Origin: Gottfriedia endophytica
Lineage (GTDB): Bacteria; Bacillota; Bacilli; Bacillales; Bacillaceae_G
Direction: 5' to 3'
Length of the DNA stretch: 64,000 nucleotides
NCBI RefSeq assembly: GCF_017814275.1
Contig: NZ_JAGIYQ010000014.1
Span: forward strand, 32,382 to 96,381
The notes under the pieces were generated by a model, which saw nothing but the letters and a program-made list of their open reading frames with translations, was not told the DNA's origin and ran no database searches. The position numbers and the translations under genes are program-made. Below are positions 27,963 through 35,627 of the stretch, piece after piece (the first letter of the stretch is position 1; every line of letters begins with the position of its first letter).

Positions 27963-28508
27963 TTACTGAACTGGTCCCATAAATTCAGTAATAATAAGAA
28001 TATGTTCCTTCAATTTGGCTTTTTTTAGATTCTCTACTTTTTCTGCTCCACTAAAACCTAATAGAGGGGTGTTTCCAAAACACTCGTCATAGTTAGGGGC
28101 ACTGTATTTACTAATCGCTTCAGGATAAGGCTGCCACATTAAATCATCGTTCATAAAGTCATTATCTTTTAAGTCATCAAAAAAGAATTCAAATCCGGAT
28201 GAAACAACATTAACATACCCTTCCCTAAAGTTTAATAAATTTACATACTTATCTTTTTCCCATACTATAATATCACCCATTGCGGTTGTAAAAATAGGAA
28301 TCGCCTGCTCATACCTTAAATAACTTCTCTCTAAAATATCTAAATAATCGTCCGGATTAATAACTTTTAAAAAGTCATTTACGAAAGTACCAAAACCATA
28401 TTTTTCCCATGTTTCTATTAATTCTTCAGGAAGTTTATCCTTATATTTTAAAATAACATCTTCAGCAACAGTTTCATGTTTTATAAAATCGCTTAATATA
28501 GTTTCCAA
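27963..28508 (-). CDS. GAD-like / DUF1851 (Tdi1-type) immunity-like protein
   Basis: The 181-residue protein has a GAD-like N-terminal part (LPEELIETWEKYGFGTFVNDFLKVINPDDY) and a DUF1851-like C-terminal part with FFDDLKDNDF and GNTPLLGFSG. Proteins of this type are immunity factors next to polymorphic toxins, for example Tdi1 in type VI systems. It lies downstream of a broken GH-E nuclease toxin remnant, so it may be an orphan immunity gene. Its start overlaps the preceding small frame by 16 nt. Family assignment is from recognition of the motif pattern. Confidence 0.7.
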   Translation of the reverse strand: METILSDFIKHETVAEDVILKYKDKLPEELIETWEKYGFGTFVNDFLKVINPDDYLDILERSYLRYEQAIPIFTTAMGDIIVWEKDKYVNLLNFREGYVNVVSSGFEFFFDDLKDNDFMNDDLMWQPYPEAISKYSAPNYDECFGNTPLLGFSGAEKVENLKKAKLKEHILIITEFMGPVQ

Positions 28509-28708
28509 TTAAAATACCCTCCTTTTTTATTTAATAGTTTTATCTCATAAAAACCATCTAGAAACTGCTGTAATATACTTTCTTCTACATTTTCTATTGG
28601 TGCAGGTAAATATTCTTCATTATCAAACTGATAAGCTCTCCAATTAGTAAAAGATATTGCATCTACAATGCAACCCCATACTAATTCTTTGAAACTCTTT
28701 TCGCCCAT
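28493..28708 (-). CDS. Hypothetical 71-residue protein or fragment
   Basis: I do not recognise this acidic frame (begins MGEKSFKELVWGCIVDAIS). Its ATG lies inside the 3' part of the broken GH-E toxin, in another frame, and no clear Shine-Dalgarno precedes it. It overlaps the immunity-like gene. It may be the tail of a lost gene whose start was removed when the toxin decayed. Confidence 0.35.
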   Translation of the reverse strand: MGEKSFKELVWGCIVDAISFTNWRAYQFDNEEYLPAPIENVEESILQQFLDGFYEIKLLNKKGGYFNWKLY

Positions 28709-28945
28709 GTATCTGGAAAATGGTCTAAGTCGTATCCTATTCTTTTGACAGGACCATTTTTAGTATTAATAGTTATATTTTCTGGAATGTCTTCTCCACA
28801 AGTAGGGCAAATCATTTTTCATGATGCATTTTTGGGCGCTTCACTTTCAGCATTAGCACGAGGACCTTTCTTAAAACTACCTCTCTTATATAAACTATAT
28901 GTAGTATATTTACCCGTGCTCTTAGTAATATCGTCAACTATATCT
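28681..28945 (-). pseudogene. Remnant of a GH-E family HNH/endonuclease VII toxin C-terminal domain
   Basis: Minus-strand translation gives STGKYTTYSLYKRGSFKKG, PRANAESEAPKNAS, a TGA stop at 28819-28821, then KMICPTCGEDIPENITINT, KNGPVKRIGYDLDHFPDTW and AKRV before a second stop. The CPTCGE zinc site and the GYDLDH..TW motif are the hallmark of GH-E nucleases of polymorphic toxins. There is no start codon, one in-frame stop and loss of the end, so it is inactive. It sits between an SMI1 immunity gene and a GAD/DUF1851 immunity gene. Confidence 0.65.
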
Positions 28946-29071
28946 ATACAAGTAATAATCTTAAAATCTAAAAATTAAAAAATTTGCAACCTTATTAAAC
29001 TACTTCCTTCTCTTTCACTCAATTTCCTTGTTAAAATATTATATATCCCTAAATTTAGAAGGCAAAGAAAA

Positions 29072-29106
29072 AACCTTGATCAATTGACGATTCCTTGATC
29101 AAGGTT
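29072..29106 (-). terminator. Terminator of the WHH toxin - SMI1 immunity operon
   Basis: The 12-bp perfect arms AACCTTGATCAA and TTGATCAAGGTT lie 31 nt after the SMI1/KNR4 stop. The minus-strand tail is TTTTTTCTTTGCC. Confidence 0.85.
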
Positions 29107-29136
29107 CTGTTCTTTAAGTTTGATTAATTATAAGCA

Positions 29137-29577
29137 TTATACTAATTGTTTTATAAAAGTACTAAAATCTTCAGCAATCCAATAAGTGTTTTCTTGATCT
29201 GATGATTCTTCGAATTGATATGAATCATCCCAATAGTAAATACCCGAATATTCACCTTCACAAACCATAACAATAAATCCATGCATTAAATCATCACCAA
29301 TAACAATTGAATTATCCAATAAATCCTCTTGAAATTTATTCATCCAAGTTCGTATATCCGATGTACTACTTCCAGTGTTCAACCCATATAATACATCAAT
29401 ACTAATATGTGTAGATAAATCCTCTACAAAAACTTTATTACAATCATCTTTTTCAACAATTCCCCCGTTATATTCTTGCAAAAATTCGATATAATCTTTG
29501 GGAAGTTTAATTGAATAATTCTGTTGAAATTCTAATATTTCTTGGAATTTAGTTGATCCAAATTTTTCAATTATCAT
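29137..29577 (-). CDS. SMI1/KNR4 family immunity protein
   Basis: The 146-residue acidic protein has the SMI1/KNR4 start pattern LEFQQNYSIKLPKDYIEFL followed by QEYNGG, and the later GDDLMHGFIVMVCEGEYSGIYYWD stretch in part. This superfamily supplies immunity to many bacterial nuclease toxins. It begins 11 nt after the WHH toxin gene on the same strand, so it is the likely cognate antidote. Confidence 0.85.
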   Translation of the reverse strand: MIIEKFGSTKFQEILEFQQNYSIKLPKDYIEFLQEYNGGIVEKDDCNKVFVEDLSTHISIDVLYGLNTGSSTSDIRTWMNKFQEDLLDNSIVIGDDLMHGFIVMVCEGEYSGIYYWDDSYQFEESSDQENTYWIAEDFSTFIKQLV

Positions 29578-29588
29578 TCAAACCCCTC

Positions 29589-31151
29589 CTATTTCCTCTT
29601 TTTAAGTGCCATTCCACCCCTATGGGTAAAGTCCTTATGGATTTCTTTATTTACTTCTTGCATAGTTTTTCCATCCTGATGATGATGCCATGTATTATTT
29701 TCTGCATCCCTTGGACCATTAGGTGCTAATTCGTCTGCTTTTTTAAAGTCAGTATTATAATCTTTAAATCTACCTATTTCTACTTCTTGCTTTACATGCC
29801 CAGCTGTTTTAAAATCTGGAAATCCATCAGTATAAGTAACTGAGTGACCATCTTTATTTTTGTATGTCCAAGTGCCATCCTCATCTATTGTAATACTTCC
29901 ACCCTTTTTTTGCCATTTCTCTGGGTCAGGGGAGTTTTTAGGTTTAGTACTTAGTTCTTCTTTAGTAAAATTTCTAACTTCATCCGTTCCCTTAGTAGAT
30001 ACATGAGGTATCTCTTCTTTACCTTTAATTAAATTATATAAGTCTCTTGCACTTTGTCCAGCATTAGAAGCTCCTTTAATAGCAACAGCACTTCCGTGTA
30101 TCATTCCAGCTGTCGCACCTATATTTACAGTTACTCCAACTGGTGCTAAAGCTCCAGTTCCATCTAGTACAAATCCTCCAGTTTCTGCAACTCCAGATAA
30201 TGTAGTTTCACCCACTCCCCCCAGAGCTGATAGAGTGTGGCCAATTACTTCTCCTGTTTTATAAGCAATTGGATGTTTAGTATTTTGATTATTTTGTATG
30301 AGATTTAAAGTCATATCTGCTGTAGCTGCATCTGAAGCTCCTTTAAGTATATCTTTCGCAACCCCAGCAACTTGACCAGCTTCACGAGCCACATTCTTTA
30401 CGTTTTGTGTTACTTTTTTCTCTAGTTGCTGTGCCAATTGATGAGCTTTTTTACTGATTTCTCCCGGATTATGCGCTACCTCTTTTATAGTCTGTACCAC
30501 TTTCTGTCCATCTTGTGCTATTTCATGACCTATATTCTTAACTGTCTTAGTTACGTTTTTCTCCACTTGATGAGCTAATTTCATTGCATTCTCACTGATT
30601 TCTACTGTGTCACGTTTTAAATGGTTCGCTGTCTGCTCGACTTTCTTCTCAATCTGATGAACAGTTTTCTTAACATTTTTAATAGCTTGCGTCGCTTCAT
30701 GTTCTACCTGTTTTGCAGTATTCTCTACCTTCTTCTCAACATGATGAACAGTTTCCTTTACTTTCTTTGTAACTTCTGCTGCCTCATGCTCTACCTTTTT
30801 GACAGTATGTTCTACCTTCTTCTCAACATGATGAACAGTTTCCTTCACTTTTTTTGTAGCTTCTACCGCTTCATGCTCTACCTTTTTGACGGTATGTTCT
30901 ACTTTCTTCTCAGCTTCTTGAGCTAACTTTTTAGCATCTTTGCTGATTTCTACAGTATCCTTTACTACTTTCTTTACGGTCTGTTCCGCTTTCTTTTCAA
31001 CTTGTTGAACGGTTTGCTTCACTTGTTTAGTAGCCTCTGCTACTTCGTGTTCCACCTTCTTAGCGGTATTTTCAACTTTCTTCTCCACTTGGTGAACAAC
31101 ATTGTTCACTTTCTTACTGATTGAATTCCAAAACGACACTCTTCTTTCCAC
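29589..31151 (-). CDS. Polymorphic toxin with amphipathic repeat region and C-terminal WHH nuclease domain
   Basis: The 520-residue protein has three parts. Residues about 10-230 are repeats of the type VEKKVEHTVKKVEHEA, a long amphipathic helix. Residues 240-375 are Gly/Ala-rich (TGEVIGHTLSALGGVGETT). The C-terminal 135 residues hold a WHH HNH-nuclease motif (W488, H489, H490, H491; H510 in FTHRGG). No LXG domain, signal peptide or transmembrane segment is evident, so the export route is unknown. Start is ambiguous: GTG at 31151 or GTG at 31139. The SMI1 gene follows at once. Confidence 0.82.
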   Translation of the reverse strand: MERRVSFWNSISKKVNNVVHQVEKKVENTAKKVEHEVAEATKQVKQTVQQVEKKAEQTVKKVVKDTVEISKDAKKLAQEAEKKVEHTVKKVEHEAVEATKKVKETVHHVEKKVEHTVKKVEHEAAEVTKKVKETVHHVEKKVENTAKQVEHEATQAIKNVKKTVHQIEKKVEQTANHLKRDTVEISENAMKLAHQVEKNVTKTVKNIGHEIAQDGQKVVQTIKEVAHNPGEISKKAHQLAQQLEKKVTQNVKNVAREAGQVAGVAKDILKGASDAATADMTLNLIQNNQNTKHPIAYKTGEVIGHTLSALGGVGETTLSGVAETGGFVLDGTGALAPVGVTVNIGATAGMIHGSAVAIKGASNAGQSARDLYNLIKGKEEIPHVSTKGTDEVRNFTKEELSTKPKNSPDPEKWQKKGGSITIDEDGTWTYKNKDGHSVTYTDGFPDFKTAGHVKQEVEIGRFKDYNTDFKKADELAPNGPRDAENNTWHHHQDGKTMQEVNKEIHKDFTHRGGMALKKRK

Positions 31152-31628
31152 CTACACCTTCAATAAATTAAAGAATTGGATATAAAGTCACTTGATTTCC
31201 ATTTTCTTCCATAAATATATCGAAGGTTCCAGGATTACTTTAAGGTAAATTAAAGAATTTTAAGAATAATCTAATTTATTTTAAATAAAATCCACCTTAG
31301 ATGATTGATTCCGTTTGGTGAATCGTCTCATTTATAAGGACTAATAAAGAATAAAACCAGTATATTTTTACACAAAAAAAGAGGCTTCCCATAAGTTCAA
31401 AGAACTCTTGAGAAACCTCTTTATCTGGCATTAATAATGATGATTTATTATCCTCAAATCCCCTTATACAAAGGTTTTTGAGTAAATTACATCATTCCAC
31501 CCATACAATTGAAATATAAATAGGAAGAAAAATAGATTTATTTAACCCCTATATATCAAGTTTTAGCCTTTTACTACACATTAAAACTGAAAATACAGAA
31601 AATAAAATTAATAAGTTTCTATATGTTC

Positions 31629-31647
31629 CGTGACCAAAATGTGACCA
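31629..31647 (+). repeat. CGTGACCA-type paired motif, copy 1
   Basis: CGTGACCAAAATGTGACCA is a direct pair of GTGACCA. The same pair occurs at 54025-54043 just behind the tyrosine integrase gene, and similar pairs lie at 32037-32055 and 49003-49019. Confidence 0.6.
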
Positions 31648-31670
31648 TAAATTACTTACTAATTTTGCTT

Positions 31671-31719
31671 AATGAAAACCGTTCAAGCCAAGATAATTAA
31701 GGTATGAGCGGTTTTCATT
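31671..31719 (+). terminator. Strong hairpin with T-tract, no gene assigned
   Basis: The arms AATGAAAACCGTTC and GAGCGGTTTTCATT are separated by about 20 nt and followed by TTTTGTATTTT on the plus strand. The gene it once served is not visible. Confidence 0.6.
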
Positions 31720-32036
31720 TTGTATTTTCCCAATTCTTCGTCAATGTAGGTAAATTAATAGTATGATAACAGATTTAATTTGAAAACATTGCCATAAGAC
31801 ATATTTTGGAGGTTGTATGGAATTGCCACCAATCTCCCACTAATTCAACACCCTACCAATAACAGCAAATTTTTAGTAATGTCTAACTTTTAATTTTATT
31901 AACCGTATTTTTTACGCTCTTTCATTTATATAAATAATATGAAGAAACATGAAATAAAACTACCATGTTATGTAATGATTTAATTAGCATTACTTAAATA
32001 AAAATGAAAGGTAGTAATGTATCATTCTAAATGGTT

Positions 32037-32055
32037 CGTGGTCAGAATGTGGTCA
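32037..32055 (+). repeat. CGTGGTCA-type paired motif, copy 2
   Basis: CGTGGTCAGAATGTGGTCA differs from copy 1 mainly by AC to GT in both half sites. The paired change suggests a related recognition sequence. Confidence 0.5.
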
Positions 32056-32113
32056 AAAATAGTTAGTCTTAACCTTAAATTGATAAGCCAATTATATGAT
32101 CTTTTACACCTCA

Positions 32114-32158
32114 AAAAAGAAACCCACTACAAAACTTATCATTGTAGTGGATTTCTTT
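32114..32158 (-). terminator. Terminator of the RNase H-rnlA-rnlB operon
   Basis: The arms AAAGAAACCCACTACAA and TTGTAGTGGATTTCTTT have one mismatch and touch the rnlB stop. The minus-strand tail is TTTGAGG, with T's mostly inside the stem. Confidence 0.8.
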
Positions 32159-32538
32159 TATATACATATCCCTTTACTTAATAACTTTATCTGAGCTGAA
32201 TTTAATACTGAATTTTCAAGCAGGAATAAATGGTTACTGTAATAATCTCGTGATTTAATTCTTAAATTGTTCTTTTTATCCAAACTTACAAATTTAAATG
32301 TGGACTTCTCAAGTATCTCCCCATTAAAATTTGCTTCCACAAATCTTTCAGATGTATTTCCAATACTAAGAAGTAAATCAAATAACACTTTAAAATTACG
32401 GTTATCATTTTGTTTTAATTGTTCTGTGATTTCATCAATACATGCAAAAGGAGTTTCAAAAGATGTAGAATAAATCACAAAATTATATTCTGAATTGTCT
32501 ATCGTTTCTAGATCAAAATTCTTCAATTGTAATAACAC
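32158..32538 (-). CDS. rnlB: RnlB-like antitoxin
   Basis: The 126-residue acidic protein (GTG start at 32538; an earlier GTG at 32547 is in frame) contains FETPFACIDEITEQL and FDLLLSIGNTSERF, resembling E. coli RnlB (123 residues), which has a similar DLLLS.GN..NRF stretch. RnlB binds RnlA and blocks its RNase activity. It lies 66-75 nt after rnlA, as expected for the antitoxin. I chose 32538 because GAGAGGTG sits 6 nt before it. Assignment relies on size, order and this motif. Confidence 0.75.
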   Translation of the reverse strand: MLLQLKNFDLETIDNSEYNFVIYSTSFETPFACIDEITEQLKQNDNRNFKVLFDLLLSIGNTSERFVEANFNGEILEKSTFKFVSLDKKNNLRIKSRDYYSNHLFLLENSVLNSAQIKLLSKGICI

Positions 32539-32613
32539 TCCTAACACCTCTCACTTTTGCATATTTTTTTATTTACCTTATATAATACCATATGATACAT
32601 AAATTAAAAATTA

Positions 32614-33678
32614 TTACTTATAATATTCATCAATAATATTAAACGTGTCAATAATTAGAGTTCTTGCTTCACCAATATTTTCGATTTCTCGGGTATCATC
32701 TATTGGAGAACTAGGATCTGCCCAATGTACTAATGAATGTCGGTGCTTATTATAAAAATTATACCCTTTTTCGAAATAAGCTATTTTACTTGGGTCACCA
32801 ACATTTGAATGGTAAGTAGTTTTTAAATAATATCTTCTCCCACTTTCATCATATTTAAACATGTTAAATCGATTATCATCTAATGTAATGTTGTAATTAT
32901 ATAAAGAGTATTTCAAATGGCCTTCTAGTGCTTTTAAAGCAGGAAAAACCAAATACGAGTAGACAAACATTTCACCTTGAATTTGTAGATTATAAACTGC
33001 CTGATGTAACACCTTTTTTAACTTAGCTGGATGTTTATCATGGGAATAAGGAAAATAATAGTCAAACTGTTGTTCCACATCACTTTTTAATATGTCAATT
33101 TTATAATTTTCATTAAAGAAACGTGGTATTTCATCTAATTCAATAAGTTCTGCTATAAGAGACATTGCCTCAGTAAAAAGTAATAGCGGTCTGCCTTGAA
33201 TTAATATCTTCTTTGTTGTTAAGTAGTAATGTATGGTTAACGGTTCATTATAATGCCCCGTAAACTTATATAGTTCAAATGTAATATTTTTTTGTGGGGG
33301 ATTTTTACCTTTACAATACTCACTCTCACATAGAATCTCCATTATTCCTTCAAAATCTTCATGTTCAATGTTTTTAGCAATAAAATATTTACTCCCCGAA
33401 GTAACATCTCCTAAAACACATTCAGGATCAACAATAATAAATTCCGAAATTTGATTCTTAACTTCAGAAATACCACCACTACTTTTATCGATAGAAGTAG
33501 TTCCGTTTTTTAGAAAATGAAAGTCAATAAAAAACCTTATACCATCCTTTTCATTAATATGAATACGTCGACGCGTTCCACCTAGCTCATTTATATCGGA
33601 AATTTCACAAGGGACTTCTTTTAAGCTATAAAATTTTCTAATTGAATCGCTTATTTTTTCTCTTTTTAAATTATACAT
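32614..33678 (-). CDS. rnlA: RnlA-like HEPN endoribonuclease toxin (RNase LS type)
   Basis: The 354-residue protein matches E. coli RnlA (357 residues) in length and motifs: LTIHYYLTTKKILIQGRPL in the middle, PALKALEGHLKYSL, and the C-terminal YNKHRHSLVHW with the HEPN catalytic pair R313-x4-H318. In E. coli, RnlA degrades mRNA after T4 phage infection unless RnlB or phage Dmd blocks it. Here it is flanked by an RNase H gene (19 nt upstream) and the RnlB-like gene. The Shine-Dalgarno is GAGGGGGAG. This is a chromosomal anti-phage toxin-antitoxin candidate. Confidence 0.85.
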   Translation of the reverse strand: MYNLKREKISDSIRKFYSLKEVPCEISDINELGGTRRRIHINEKDGIRFFIDFHFLKNGTTSIDKSSGGISEVKNQISEFIIVDPECVLGDVTSGSKYFIAKNIEHEDFEGIMEILCESEYCKGKNPPQKNITFELYKFTGHYNEPLTIHYYLTTKKILIQGRPLLLFTEAMSLIAELIELDEIPRFFNENYKIDILKSDVEQQFDYYFPYSHDKHPAKLKKVLHQAVYNLQIQGEMFVYSYLVFPALKALEGHLKYSLYNYNITLDDNRFNMFKYDESGRRYYLKTTYHSNVGDPSKIAYFEKGYNFYNKHRHSLVHWADPSSPIDDTREIENIGEARTLIIDTFNIIDEYYK

Positions 33679-33697
33679 TTTTCTTGCTCCCCCTCTA

Positions 33698-34600
33698 TTA
33701 ATTCAAGTTAATACTAAAGGTATACTGTTTTTGGTTTTTATCAATAATTAACCAATTAATAATAGAATGGTTAATATTCACATCAATTGTAATTCCATCA
33801 ATATCCTTGACCTTATTGCCCTTTTTCTTCCAAAATTCTCTAGCAACCTTAATTAATTTTGCTTCCGTTAGTACATAACCTTTAATATTAAATGAAGCAA
33901 CATTCCTTCGACTATCTTCACTTTTTATTACCTTTACAAATAAACTATAATCAATTACTTGAGTTACTTCGTTCAGTCTTTGTGAATTATCATCTGAACC
34001 AATAAAATTATCCAACGCCTTTTTAGCTAAAATATCAGCTTCTTCATTAAATTCATTCCCTGAATGAGCTCTTACCTTTATGAAATCAATTTGTATTTTG
34101 TCTCTAATACCCTTCACAAAATGTACATATTCTTTAGTTCCTTCTTTGTTAGCATTCCATTCACCCGTTGCCCATTTTGAAATGCCTTCATAGTCATGAA
34201 AAATTTTTATTCGTTCATAATTATTATTGTAAGCCCATTTAATAGCTTCCATTGCTCCAAGTAATTCGCCTGCTACATTTCTTAACGACGAGTTTTTCTG
34301 ATTATCGCCCACTCCAGATAGCTTTGTCTTTTTTCCATCTAAAATAATACAACCATAAGAGTAACGACCAATACTATCGTTATAACTTCCATCTACATAG
34401 ACCTCTATAGTATTAAGACTTTCTTGTGATTGTAAATTTATATTAGATAGATTTATGTTCAAATAATTCTTTGCTTCTTCCAACCCAGAAAATGATTTAT
34501 AAGTCGCACCGCTATAACCCTCAATTTGTCGCTTACAATCTTCCCAAGTTTTGAAAATGCCTATCTCTCTTCCTACCCTAACTGCATAATATTTCGACAA
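33698..34600 (-). CDS. RNase H1-like protein with viroplasmin N-terminus and extra C-terminal domain
   Basis: The 300-residue protein has an N-terminal viroplasmin/dsRNA-DNA binding domain (YYAVRVGREIGIFKTWEDCK, about 4-45), an RNase H domain (65-200) with the catalytic set D70, E112, D136, D189 plus H179, and an unrecognised C-terminal region (about 205-300) ending in beta-rich sequence. The start is TTG behind AAGGCGGTG. In E. coli, RNase HI is known to stimulate RnlA; here an RNase H is built into the rnlA operon as its first gene. Confidence 0.88.
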   Translation of the reverse strand: MSKYYAVRVGREIGIFKTWEDCKRQIEGYSGATYKSFSGLEEAKNYLNINLSNINLQSQESLNTIEVYVDGSYNDSIGRYSYGCIILDGKKTKLSGVGDNQKNSSLRNVAGELLGAMEAIKWAYNNNYERIKIFHDYEGISKWATGEWNANKEGTKEYVHFVKGIRDKIQIDFIKVRAHSGNEFNEEADILAKKALDNFIGSDDNSQRLNEVTQVIDYSLFVKVIKSEDSRRNVASFNIKGYVLTEAKLIKVAREFWKKKGNKVKDIDGITIDVNINHSIINWLIIDKNQKQYTFSINLN

Positions 34601-34628
34601 AATAATTCACCGCCTTCAATATTAACCT

Positions 34629-34687
34629 ATTATATCAATTTTCCAATTTTTTTTACAAAAATTGTAATTATTTTACAAAAATTGTTA
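34629..34687 (-). promoter_or_regulatory. Promoter and twin dyad operators of the RNase H-rnlA-rnlB operon
   Basis: The minus strand shows TTGTAA, 18 nt, TATAAT about 29 nt before the TTG start. The -35 box is part of a perfect 15-bp dyad (TTACAA-AAA-TTGTAA arms, 34653-34667). A second copy with one imperfect arm lies at 34673-34687, exactly 20 bp away, so both face the same side of the helix. This suits autoregulation by the toxin-antitoxin complex. Confidence 0.65.
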
Positions 34688-35627
34688 TAAACCTAAGTTA
34701 CACCGCTCAATCAGATTTAAAATATTTTTACTATTTTAGAATCAAAGGTAGTATCCTTTACTCATAAAATGCCATTTCTACCCTGGTTAACATAAAAAAG
34801 ACCTCCAACCAAAATGGTTGAGAGTCCTTGAACTGTTGAGAATTAACGTTTTGAGATCTAAGGAGCTCAACGTGCTATTTTTCTTCATATTTTATACATA
34901 GATGAAAGAGCGTAAAAAAACACCTTAAAAATCTGTTATCGCAAATAAGTATCAACAAAGGAATACGGAGTGATTTAAAGAATAATTATATTAAGACATC
35001 AAGAATAAGTCCCGCAATCCCAAATTCAAGGGGATTGATCAGCCTTTAAGAGATTGTGGATGGCTTAAAATGACTACCAAAGAGGAGGCTTTTACATTAC
35101 ATAAAAGTGAGTATTCTACCTTTACAGTAGTTGATCGAACAGAGAATTGATGAAAAATTCCACCAATCCATAAGGTCCTTAACTTGAAGTCTTATTTTTA
35201 TTTTTTTACCTAGTGACATCCTCTCGCATAGGGTGTCTTTTATAACTGTTTTAATTTATATAATCACTTGATATTTATATACGAGTGAAATTCAAAAGCA
35301 AACAGCAAATCGTTTTGATGATAAGTTTTGGAGTTGAAAATTTAGTACTGACTCAGTGAATCTGGTATACTCTTATCAAAAAAATCTAGTTGTCAGAAAA
35401 AAAAGCCCAACCCCTTATATATTAAGGGACTGAACTTCTAAAATAGTATGATTCTAACTGGACTTGAACCAGCGATTCCTACTCTGTCATTTTTCTAAAC
35501 TATCTTTTATACATTAATTTTGCATAATTAGATTCGATTATCCAATTAATGCAAAACCGTAAGGTTATACCCTAATTCATACCCTCATAGAAGATCTGGG
35601 TTTAACAACATATCATATATTTTAACA
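34688..35627. other. Gene-free stretch between the rnl promoter and the HEPN gene
   Basis: It contains a weak hairpin near 34797-34833 (CCAACC/GGTTG), a short plus-strand frame at about 34997-35150 (NPKFKGIDQPLRDCGWLKM, TTKEEAFTLHKSEY) without a good start, which looks like a gene remnant, and a tRNA-like T-arm at 35458-35472. No complete gene is seen. Confidence 0.5.
35450..35492 (-). other. Possible tRNA 3'-end remnant
   Basis: The minus strand holds the T-arm CTGG-TTCAAGT-CCAG followed by a 7-nt would-be acceptor strand, but the rest of a tRNA cannot be folded. Such fragments may mark an old integration site. Confidence 0.25.

Larger units (their letters stand above)
31152..32113. other. 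Gene-free stretch between the toxin locus and the rnl operon
   Basis: No gene of convincing length is seen. It contains a complex hairpin at about 31379-31423 (AAAGAGG/CCTCTTT with an inner AGTTC/GAACT), a terminator at 31671-31719 and two copies of a paired motif resembling the sequence after the integrase gene at 54 kb. It looks like a junction left by mobile DNA. Confidence 0.5.

Noticed and set aside
30621..30926. Tandem pattern resembling a repeat array; CRISPR considered
   Set aside because: The repeats are in-frame codons of the amphipathic region of the WHH toxin gene, with no uniform repeat-spacer structure.
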